Shown here piece by piece: positions 35,605 through 43,148 of a stretch of DNA of 64,000 bases (position 1 is the stretch's first letter; the number at the start of each line of letters is the position of its first letter). The stretch comes from Gracilimonas mengyeensis. GTDB taxonomy: Bacteria; Bacteroidota; Rhodothermia; Balneolales; Balneolaceae. The stretch lies in the NCBI RefSeq assembly GCF_900182705.1, contig NZ_FXTP01000003.1:238455-302454 (forward strand), in the 5' to 3' direction. The position numbers and the translations under genes are program-made. The notes under the pieces are model-generated. The model saw only the letters and a program-made list of their open reading frames with translations, did no database searches and had not been told where the DNA came from.

Positions 35605-38600
35605 TCAGAAGGTTAGGTTCAGCCCTATTTGAAAGGTTCGCACCGATGGATAGGTAAAACGATCGATTCCGAAAGTCTGAATACCGTCAATAGTGCTTCC
35701 TGTGTTAACTTCCGGATCGTAACCCGAATAGTTTGTGAGTGTGAACAGGTTTTGCCCCGTCAGCTTCAGCTGTATGTTGCGAAACACCCCTTCTGCCCCT
35801 ATCAAACCTGGACGCAGGTTGTAGGATAAGGTGGCACTGTTCAGCCGCAAATAATCAGCATCTTCGAGATACCGGGTAGACACGGTATTGGAGTTGGTAT
35901 TGGCTTCATCGGGATATTCAACGGCAAAATCAGTGGTATTAAAGCTGGATGCGAGGTTCCCTTTGTTGAAAATGGACATCGCGGTGTGGTTATAGATTTT
36001 ATGCCCGGCAGCACCATTGAAGTTTAGTGCCAGACCAAGATTTTTATAATCCATATTCACCTGAATTCCATAGAGCAAGTTTGGCAATGCGCTGCCTACT
36101 ACCCGGCGATCATTTTCCAGTACCGCACCATCGTTATTGGTATCTACAAACTGATTCAGTCCGTCTTCACCAATTCCGTCAAATTCCAGCATATAAAAGG
36201 CACCAATAGGTTCTCCGTTGATGTAGCCGTTGATGGTGGCTCCTGTCTGTCCGGCCCCCTGTGCTGCTCCGGTTGTTAACACGGAATAGGGTGAGTTCAC
36301 CACTTCGTTGTTAATCGTAGAAACGTTCCCGCCAATGCTGTACTGAAAGGTTTTTGAGGGAGAACTTCGATATTCCAGGGTTAATTCTATACCCGAATTC
36401 TGGATTTCCATATCCGGGATATTCGTCCAGAAGGTGGAGGTGGGCTGAACCGGATCGGCAGGTACTACTTCAAGTAAAATATTATCCGATACTTTGTTGT
36501 AATAGTCTATGGAGCCAACCAGTCGGGTTTCGAACAGTTCGAAGTCGATTCCTACATCTGTTTGTGTGGACACTTCCCACTGGATGTCCGGATTTGCCAG
36601 ACGGGTAAATATGATTCCGTATGGATACTGATCCAGGTTGTTATCGTCCGGGCTAAGCGGATAGGTGTTATTCCCGCCCCTGCTTTCGCTGTAGCTCAGT
36701 TTTGTGATTTTACTTGGGATATCCTGGTTCCCAGTCTGACCCCAGCTGGCTCGTACTTTCAGGTTATCAATAAAGGAACTGTTGAAAAAGTCTTCTTCAG
36801 AAATATTCCAACCCATGGCAAAGGATGGGAAATACCCATACTGATTGTTGCCCCCAAACTTGGAAGAGCCATCGGCCCGTATGGTGGCCGTGAGCAGGTA
36901 CTTGCTGTCAAAGCTGTAATTAACCCGGCCAAAGAACGATTGAATCTTGTTGATTTCAGCCGCAGCAAACCGATCAGTTGGCGTGATTTGCGTACTGGTC
37001 TGATCCTGGTAGCGGGGCTCAATGCCGTTATCACTGAAACCTTCCATATTGGTGGTGCTGGTTTCATAGAAGAACTCTTGGTAAGAATGGCCGGCAAGCA
37101 GGTTTATAGCATGCACATCCTTATCAAACATATAAGTAAGGGTGTTTTCAACCAGCTTGTTGGTGTTCTTGGTGTTAATATTGGCCAGCGAGCCATTTTC
37201 GAAACCTTCCAGCAATGAGAAGGGTGATGTTTGTACATCCCTGTTGGTCACGGAATAATCTACCCCCAAATTGAGCTTATAAAATAACCCGTCTGTAATC
37301 TCAAAAGTGGGAGCTACATTCGCCAGAATGCGGTTATTGACAGCTTCATCTAAATAGATATCGTATCGCTGAACGGGATTCAGCATTTCGTCCAATAGTG
37401 TGGGAGAGCCGTTGGTATACACCGGGATGGTGGGATTGAGTTGCAGCATATCCACCACCATGGCGGTGTTATTAGGACGCAGGTTTTCGGTGCGCACAGC
37501 ATTAATTTGATAATCCACCCGCAGTCGGTCGTTCAAAGCAGACTGGTTCATATTCAGCCGGCCGGAATAACGATTCAGGTTGTTCTCTTTGAGAATGCCT
37601 TCCTGGTTTTGTACACCCAGAGAAGAGAAATAATTAAACTGTTCGGAAGCAGCGCCACTCATTGAAAAGTTAATATCCTGTGACAAACCTGTTCGGGTTA
37701 GCTCATCCTGCCAGTTGGTATTAGCCCCAAAATCGTTCAGGATACCGTCTACATTTTGAACCTGATTGCGAAACTCATCGGCACTAAATACATCAATTTT
37801 GTTGGCCATGCTCGACCAACCGGCAGAAGCAGAAAGGCTCATTCGGGTGTCGCCTTCAGCTCCCTCTTTGGTGGTAATAACCACTACGCCATTGGATGCC
37901 CGCGCTCCGTACATCGCTGTTGCAGAGGCATCTTTTAATACTTCGATGCTTTCGATGTCATTGGGATTTATAAAGTTCAACGGGTTCGTGGCCACTCCGA
38001 TGGAAGAGTTATTCAACAAAAACCCATCAATCACATAAAGCGGAGTAGTACCTGAACGCAGACTTCCCACACCCCGGATAATTACATCCTGTGCAGCCCC
38101 GGGCTCTCCGCTGGCATTAGTCACATTCACCCCGGAAACTACTCCCTGTAACAACTGACCAGGATTGGTCACCACCCCCTGATTAAATTCTTCGGTGGAA
38201 GCAGAAGAAATAGAACCCGTTAAATCGGATTTTCTCTGCACTCCGTATGCCACTACCACGAATTCATCGAGCAATGCACTTTCGGCTTGCATTTCAATTT
38301 GGTAATCATCCTGTTGGCCGCTTAGCTCTACTTCGGTTCTGACATAACCTAAATAGGTTAAAACCAACATGTCAGCATCGTCGGGAACGTTTAAACGGAA
38401 TGTACCATCGCTACCGCTAGCCGTACCAATGGAAGGATTGCCGGCCACTACGATGTTTACCCCAATCAGTGGTTCCCCGGATTCTGCATCCACCACCGTT
38501 CCGGTTATGGTTCTGTCAACGGCCTGAGTGGTTTCTGTTGCTGAATAACCCAATAAATTATTGGGTACAAGTACCTGGGAAAAAAGCACCTGTACAAGAA

Positions 38601-38658
38601 ATGCGTAAAGAAGCTTTTTCGAAAATAGCTTCGAATATTTTTGTAGATTTAAGTCCAT
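35605..38658 (-). CDS. SusC/RagA-type TonB-dependent transporter, second pair
   Basis: The 1017-residue protein has a leader region, a carboxypeptidase-regulatory-like domain (ITGTVVDAESGEPLIGVNIVVAG), a TonB-box-like DEFVVVAYG and the SusC plug signature (PGQLLQGVVSGV, TPLYVIDGFLLNN, ATAMYGARASNGVVVITTKEG). A C-terminal barrel ends FQIGLNLTF. Energy comes from TonB. It precedes its susD by 75 bases. The start at 38658 is followed by a long leader (MDLNLQKYSKLFSKKLLYAFLVQVLFSQ), typical of SusC. The upstream leader DNA carries a terminator-like hairpin. Confidence 0.95.
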   Translation of the reverse strand: MDLNLQKYSKLFSKKLLYAFLVQVLFSQVLVPNNLLGYSATETTQAVDRTITGTVVDAESGEPLIGVNIVVAGNPSIGTASGSDGTFRLNVPDDADMLVLTYLGYVRTEVELSGQQDDYQIEMQAESALLDEFVVVAYGVQRKSDLTGSISSASTEEFNQGVVTNPGQLLQGVVSGVNVTNASGEPGAAQDVIIRGVGSLRSGTTPLYVIDGFLLNNSSIGVATNPLNFINPNDIESIEVLKDASATAMYGARASNGVVVITTKEGAEGDTRMSLSASAGWSSMANKIDVFSADEFRNQVQNVDGILNDFGANTNWQDELTRTGLSQDINFSMSGAASEQFNYFSSLGVQNQEGILKENNLNRYSGRLNMNQSALNDRLRVDYQINAVRTENLRPNNTAMVVDMLQLNPTIPVYTNGSPTLLDEMLNPVQRYDIYLDEAVNNRILANVAPTFEITDGLFYKLNLGVDYSVTNRDVQTSPFSLLEGFENGSLANINTKNTNKLVENTLTYMFDKDVHAINLLAGHSYQEFFYETSTTNMEGFSDNGIEPRYQDQTSTQITPTDRFAAAEINKIQSFFGRVNYSFDSKYLLTATIRADGSSKFGGNNQYGYFPSFAMGWNISEEDFFNSSFIDNLKVRASWGQTGNQDIPSKITKLSYSESRGGNNTYPLSPDDNNLDQYPYGIIFTRLANPDIQWEVSTQTDVGIDFELFETRLVGSIDYYNKVSDNILLEVVPADPVQPTSTFWTNIPDMEIQNSGIELTLEYRSSPSKTFQYSIGGNVSTINNEVVNSPYSVLTTGAAQGAGQTGATINGYINGEPIGAFYMLEFDGIGEDGLNQFVDTNNDGAVLENDRRVVGSALPNLLYGIQVNMDYKNLGLALNFNGAAGHKIYNHTAMSIFNKGNLASSFNTTDFAVEYPDEANTNSNTVSTRYLEDADYLRLNSATLSYNLRPGLIGAEGVFRNIQLKLTGQNLFTLTNYSGYDPEVNTGSTIDGIQTFGIDRFTYPSVRTFQIGLNLTF

Positions 38659-38996
38659 CGATCGAAATCTTAAATTTTTAAGGTTTTGATTTAAACCCTT
38701 TCCTGTTGCAGCAGGGAAGGGTTTTTTATGAGATAAATAGGATGCCTATATCATGTCCTTTTGCTATTTAGTATGGTTTTGAAGAGATCATCCTTATTGA
38801 GAGTTAAATGATAGAATGATTATCCCTTTGTATTGTTAAGGGTTTGTTATTTAAAGTTTAAATTAACCTGAATTCGAAATAAGGAAGTGGCATCTATAAT
38901 AGTCCGGTTGTCATATCGGGGCATACTAATCCCCAAACGCACCCCGTGAACCCGGCAGCTATTTTTTTGTAGCCAAGAGGATCAGTCAATAATTTG
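38659..38996. promoter_or_regulatory. Leader region of the second susCD pair
   Basis: These 338 bases lie between the PHP-lipoprotein stop and the susC start on the same strand. They hold the hairpin described at 38693-38727; otherwise I see AT-rich DNA with no gene. Confidence 0.4.
38693..38727 (+). terminator. Terminator-like hairpin in the susC leader
   Basis: A 13-bp stem with one mismatch (38693-38705 with 38712-38724, AAACCCTTTCCTG arm) and a 6-base loop is followed on the plus strand by a run of Ts (38722-38727). No plus-strand gene precedes it. It could stop antisense transcripts, or on the minus strand act as a leader hairpin about 35 bases before the susC start. Confidence 0.5.
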
Positions 38997-40457
38997 TTAT
39001 TGATCTACTTCAATAAAAACAGGGTTGGAATAAAACCAAAGTTCAGCCCATGGATCTTCACCCGCAGGATCTTCCTCAGGTTCCAGCTCCTCACTGTTGG
39101 TGCCCCGTATCCGGATATAGTTTGAGGTATTCAGTTCCGCCAGAGTATACCGGATCACCCGGAAGTCCCCATCTACTTCCCAATCCGCTTCTGTAAAGCG
39201 CTCAATGACTTCCGTAGTGGGATTGGTATCGGAATCCCGGTCTGTCACTGGCCCGTAAATCTCTCCCATTATCAGGTCTACCCGGCTCACCTCGGGATTA
39301 TCTCCCCAGGTGTTGGTACTGTCCGGATCTTTAAAACGGATCGTAATTTCGATGTCATCGCCCCGCTCCACATGCATGGATCCACCGATATCTGCAGAGT
39401 GGTGCCCTCCTTCTGCGGTGAGATATAGTTCTGAGATCAGATCGCCCAAAGTAACAAAAACCCGTCCGCTGCGGATGCCATCCAGAATATCCTCGTGCGA
39501 CTTCTCTGCATACACATATGTTTTAGAATATTCACCCGGCCAGAAATCAGAGCCACCTTCTTTCCAATGTACGTGTGAATCCGAGTTTGCGGTAATCCAC
39601 CAGCGCCGGCCTTCACCCAGCATCGAATCCCAGAAACCACCCAATTTGGCCGTCATTTGATCAAACCCGCCCATCGTTGGAAAACGGCCATAACCGCCCC
39701 TTGGGCGCTCCCGAAAACTGCTATCGGCACTAATGGTTGCAGCCTGATGTCCCGGTGCTCCCGCCATACCCACGGCAATTTCAGGCGCCTTGTCGTTCCA
39801 ATTTCGAAATTCCGCAGGATCATATAACCCATATTCCCGGAACCCTGTGGCCGAGCGTGAGGGATGATTGGCAATCACCACCGGTTTGGTTTCGAGCGTC
39901 TTCATGTAATCCAGGGCCTCCAGCATCCGTGGCTCGGTATCCCAGGTGCTGTCGCTTGGGAAGGGTTCTCTTTTGTTAAACTGAGACTCAATGTCATGCA
40001 AATGTTCAGATTCATCATGGGTATGAGGGATGATCAGGCTGGAATGGTCTGCGCCGGGCGTATCAAATTCCATCCCGTAAAACTGTATCACTTCAGGGAC
40101 TGCCTTCCGGGAAGACAGTAATTCCGGGTACGCCATTTCCAGGTTCACTTTACTGTGATTGGGACCTCCGTGATCGGTGGAAACCATCCAGGATAACCCA
40201 TACCGTTTAGCCATCAGGGCATTCATGGGAATTGGGTAAATAGCATCTCCGCCAATGATGGGAGCCGGCGGAGTTGAGTCCCGCTCCCATCCCACACTGT
40301 AGCGGGAGTGAATGTGATGGTCACCCGCCAGCCACTGCCGTCCGGAATCCGATACTTTTTGAGTGTTTGAGGAAGGTTCACATCCCAGGAATCCTAAAAA
40401 AATAAAAGAGATTAGCAGGTTTAAAACAGTCGGTTTGAAAATGAGCCTTAGTGTCAT
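38997..40457 (-). CDS. PHP-domain lipoprotein (CehA/McbA-like metallohydrolase)
   Basis: With the ATG at 40457 the protein is 486 residues with a lipoprotein signal (lipobox LGFLGC, Cys26). The PHP signature is visible: GDHHIHSRYS (His48, His50), WMVSTDHGG, FYGMEFDTPGADH, VIANHPSRSATGF and ITANSDSHVH, giving the usual set of metal-binding His/Asp residues. PHP proteins of this kind are metal-dependent phosphoesterases or amidohydrolase-like hydrolases; the substrate is unknown. A start at 40487 is also open. It may be cotranscribed with the susCD pair 338 bases downstream, which would suggest a phosphorylated ligand, but this is only inference. Confidence 0.85.
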   Translation of the reverse strand: MTLRLIFKPTVLNLLISFIFLGFLGCEPSSNTQKVSDSGRQWLAGDHHIHSRYSVGWERDSTPPAPIIGGDAIYPIPMNALMAKRYGLSWMVSTDHGGPNHSKVNLEMAYPELLSSRKAVPEVIQFYGMEFDTPGADHSSLIIPHTHDESEHLHDIESQFNKREPFPSDSTWDTEPRMLEALDYMKTLETKPVVIANHPSRSATGFREYGLYDPAEFRNWNDKAPEIAVGMAGAPGHQAATISADSSFRERPRGGYGRFPTMGGFDQMTAKLGGFWDSMLGEGRRWWITANSDSHVHWKEGGSDFWPGEYSKTYVYAEKSHEDILDGIRSGRVFVTLGDLISELYLTAEGGHHSADIGGSMHVERGDDIEITIRFKDPDSTNTWGDNPEVSRVDLIMGEIYGPVTDRDSDTNPTTEVIERFTEADWEVDGDFRVIRYTLAELNTSNYIRIRGTNSEELEPEEDPAGEDPWAELWFYSNPVFIEVDQ

Positions 40458-40804
40458 AATGATGAGGGGAATAAGTAAAATTAGCATTCAATCCCGTACA
40501 TGTTGTATCGCCGCTTTTGGACGATGGAAGAAGTTGTTACAGCAGCGCTCATGCACAGGCCTTAGAGTGATTCAGAAAATAGATTGCTAATATGCGGGCT
40601 TTGCGGAGTGAATGAAAGCCGCGGGAGTTAAGAGATGGTTAAGTGATGGTTAAGAAAAACTGTTTAGATTCGCTAAAGCTATGGACCCAATTTGCGAGAT
40701 GCGGGTGGCGCAATTCAACATCCCGGGATCGTTTATTGTTTTACAGCTGCTCTGATTTCTCCCCAAAGAAGTCTCTATAAACCCCTATCTTGATCTTCAA
40801 AAAT
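40458..40804. other. Divergent intergenic region, nothing recognisable
   Basis: About 350 bases between the divergent PHP-lipoprotein and flavoprotein genes. A short direct repeat (GATGGTTAAG at about 40633 and 40645) is visible. I see no gene or clear operator. Promoters for both genes must lie here. Confidence 0.35.
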
Positions 40805-42013
40805 ATGCAAGTTGCTGTCATCGGCGGAGGAGCCGCCGGTTTTTTTAGTGCCATATCCGCCAAAAAGCATCACCCCGATGCCAAGGTCACCATCTACGAG
40901 AAATCAAAGAAGCTGCTATCCAAAGTTCGCATTTCCGGTGGCGGGCGCTGTAATGTAACCCATCATTGTTTTGACGTCCGTGAACTGGTCAAGTTTTACC
41001 CCCGGGGTGAACGTCCTCTGAAGAAAGCCTTCGGGCAGTTTTCGCCCACCGATACGGTGCAATGGTTTCAGTCGCGCGGGGTAGAGCTGAAAACAGAAGA
41101 CGACGGCCGCATCTTTCCCGTCACTGACGATTCGGAAACTATCATCAACTGCCTGATGCAGGAAACCCGCAAGCTGGGCATTGGCATTAAAACAGGCGTT
41201 AATGTACAGGCATTACGACCCGTCGATAGTGGTATTGAGCTGGATCTTCGCAAGGGTGGTCGCATAGTAGCAGACAAAGTAGTGGTAGCAACCGGCGGGA
41301 GTCCCCGCGCCTCCGGCCTCGACTGGCTTCGAGAGCTGGGACATGAAATCAAAGAACCTGTGCCCTCTTTGTTTACCTTCAACATGCCAAACGAGTCTAT
41401 TAAGGACATGATGGGTGTGGCGGCCGAGCCGGTAGCTGCCAAAATCATGGGATCCAACCTAAAAAGTACCGGACCGTTATTGATCACCCACTGGGGCATG
41501 AGCGGACCTGCCATCCTGAAGCTCTCCGCCTTTGGGGCCCGTGAACTCCATGAGAAGGATTACAATTTCCAGGCGCTCATCAATTGGACCGGTGATCGTC
41601 CTGAGCAAGAAATACGTCAGATTTTTAAAGATGTGGTCGCAGAATCAGGCCTGAAGAAAATTCGGAATGTAAATCCTTTTGGACTTCCGGGACGGTTATG
41701 GGAATTCCTGATTGGCAAACTGGAGCTGGGCGACAATATGATTTGGCAAAATATGGGCAAAAAGAACATTAACCGGCTGGTGCACCTGATCACCAACGAT
41801 ACGTACCAGGTGGAAGGCAAAACAACTTTCAAAGAAGAGTTTGTCACTTGTGGGGGCATTAGTCTGCGGGACGTGGATATGAAAACCATGGAGAGCCGAA
41901 AAACGCCTGGTCTATATTTTGCCGGCGAGGTCCTGGATATCGATGGGGTCACCGGTGGGTTCAACTTCCAGGCCGCGTGGACCACGGGTTATATTGCCGG
42001 TAAGCTGGAATGA
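40805..42013 (+). CDS. BaiN/HI0933-type FAD-dependent oxidoreductase
   Basis: The ATG at 40805 places the FAD-binding motif at the very start (MQVAVIGGGAAGFFSA); an in-frame ATG at 40790 is less likely. The 402-residue protein also has KVRISGGGRCNVTH, DDGRIFPVTDDSETI, VVATGGSPRASGLDWL, THWGMSGPAILKLSAFGAREL, and the closing GEVLDIDGVTGGFNFQAAWTTGYIAG. These are all hallmarks of the HI0933/BaiN family (NAD(P)/FAD-dependent). Members reduce diverse substrates; most have unknown physiology. The gene stands alone. Confidence 0.93.
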   Translation: MQVAVIGGGAAGFFSAISAKKHHPDAKVTIYEKSKKLLSKVRISGGGRCNVTHHCFDVRELVKFYPRGERPLKKAFGQFSPTDTVQWFQSRGVELKTEDDGRIFPVTDDSETIINCLMQETRKLGIGIKTGVNVQALRPVDSGIELDLRKGGRIVADKVVVATGGSPRASGLDWLRELGHEIKEPVPSLFTFNMPNESIKDMMGVAAEPVAAKIMGSNLKSTGPLLITHWGMSGPAILKLSAFGARELHEKDYNFQALINWTGDRPEQEIRQIFKDVVAESGLKKIRNVNPFGLPGRLWEFLIGKLELGDNMIWQNMGKKNINRLVHLITNDTYQVEGKTTFKEEFVTCGGISLRDVDMKTMESRKTPGLYFAGEVLDIDGVTGGFNFQAAWTTGYIAGKLE

Positions 42014-42568
42014 TGTGTATTTGTGATCGCGGGGATGTCATCCAGAGGCTACCGACGAAGGAACCTGCCTTTTACAAAGCGCCAGATCTCTTATTTTCAG
42101 TATGAAATCGTTAGCACCTTAAACGTTAATATAACTGGTGAAGCGTTGACAAACTACAAGCCCAAATCTTCGACCTCACCAAACCTCTCCTTCTCAAGGA
42201 GAGGCTTTCACACATACCAAAACTAACGCTTAGCAAACTTGATTGTACTTATTATAATCTTTGGGAGTCCTCCTCCTTGCGAGGTAGGAGAAAGAGGAGG
42301 TCAAGAATGTAGAACTAAACCACCCTGCACTAAAAGTGCAGGGGTTTGGTTGGAGACTGAAAGTCCCAGTCTCCCCACCACCCCGGTCATCCAGAGGGTA
42401 CCCCCGATGGACCTTGCATTTTGCGGAGCATCTTTAACCAATTTCCTATACAATATTTCCTGTGGCTTATGCGCTGTTGCCATTGGTTGGTTGGCAACCA
42501 TTTTCTGGCTAAGGTTCTTCAGCGGTAGCTTCAGAATGACGGATTGAAATAAGTCCTTTCTAAAAACC
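42014..42568. repeat. Repeat-rich gap with dispersed repeat copy B
   Basis: The gap contains repeat copy B at 42333-42540 (partner of 26861-27074). A fragment at about 42037-42066 resembles the part of copy B near 42387 in direct orientation (shared GTCATCCAGAGG). Hairpins are at 42184-42204 (CCTCTCCTT/AAGGAGAGG), 42323-42343 (CCCTGCAC/GTGCAGGG) and about 42351-42375 (GGAGACT/AGTCTCC). Short frames crossing it share no protein family, and none looks like a gene. Confidence 0.6.
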
Positions 42569-42757
42569 CTACTTCGCGCTTTTGCTTTTCCGATAAGTGC
42601 TGAAATGCAATCCTAAAAAGGCCACAGCTGCAACCATGAGCAGATAAGCCACCCAATCCGATACATATACAAAACGATCAACCAAAAGCGTGGCCGAACT
42701 TATCCCGAGTGATAACCCCAAAAACAGATTGGTTCTTGTATTCATTATGGCCGCCAT
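42569..42757 (-). CDS. Tiny membrane protein, unknown function
   Basis: The 62-residue frame has two hydrophobic segments (NLFLGLSLGISSATLLVDRFVY and VAYLLMVAAVAFLGLHF) and a basic end (STYRKSKSAK). It begins one base after the stop of the 42759 gene, suggesting translational coupling. No family recognised. Confidence 0.55.
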   Translation of the reverse strand: MAAIMNTRTNLFLGLSLGISSATLLVDRFVYVSDWVAYLLMVAAVAFLGLHFSTYRKSKSAK

Positions 42758-42758
42758 A

Positions 42759-42974
42759 TCAGTGAGCTCTAACCAATTTTCTCAGAAATAGAATTTTATT
42801 CTTCTGGCGCTTTTTAAACTTTTGGTAGTTCTTTTCAGGAATTATGCCAGGCACCATAAAGACTATTGAAAGCCCGAATAGCAAACCCCGAATAAACTCT
42901 GGCATGGCAAATAAATGCCCAAATGTTGTATTAACGGCAAATAGCAGCAGTGCTATCTTTAGTTCTGTTCTCAT
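42759..42974 (-). CDS. Small membrane protein, unknown function
   Basis: With the ATG at 42974 the protein is 71 residues: two hydrophobic segments (LKIALLLFAVNTTFGHLFAMP and FIRGLLFGLSIVFMVPGII) and a strongly basic tail (KNYQKFKKRQKNKILFLRKLV). The frame is open to 43022. The pair with the following tiny gene looks like a two-gene unit. No family recognised. Confidence 0.55.
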   Translation of the reverse strand: MRTELKIALLLFAVNTTFGHLFAMPEFIRGLLFGLSIVFMVPGIIPEKNYQKFKKRQKNKILFLRKLVRAH

Positions 42975-43080
42975 ATCGGTTTCCCTTTTAACCCAAATTT
43001 TTTGTTCAGTCGCAAACAACAAGCTTTATAGATAGCACTATGAAATGAAGGGTTTGTGAAGCACTATGGAATTACCCAAA

Positions 43081-43136
43081 AAAAGAAAAAGCCACAATGT
43101 GTCAGCTTGAATGCACATTGTGGCTTAGCTATTTTT
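43081..43136 (-). terminator. Intrinsic terminator of the c-di-AMP-controlled transporter unit
   Basis: A perfect 13-bp stem (43089-43101 AAGCCACAATGTG with 43114-43126) and a 12-base loop is followed on the minus strand by a long T-rich run (complement of 43078-43090). It lies 23 bases beyond the permease stop. The plus-strand side also has a short T-run, so it may work both ways. Confidence 0.85.
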
Positions 43137-43148
43137 AAATAGAAAGGC

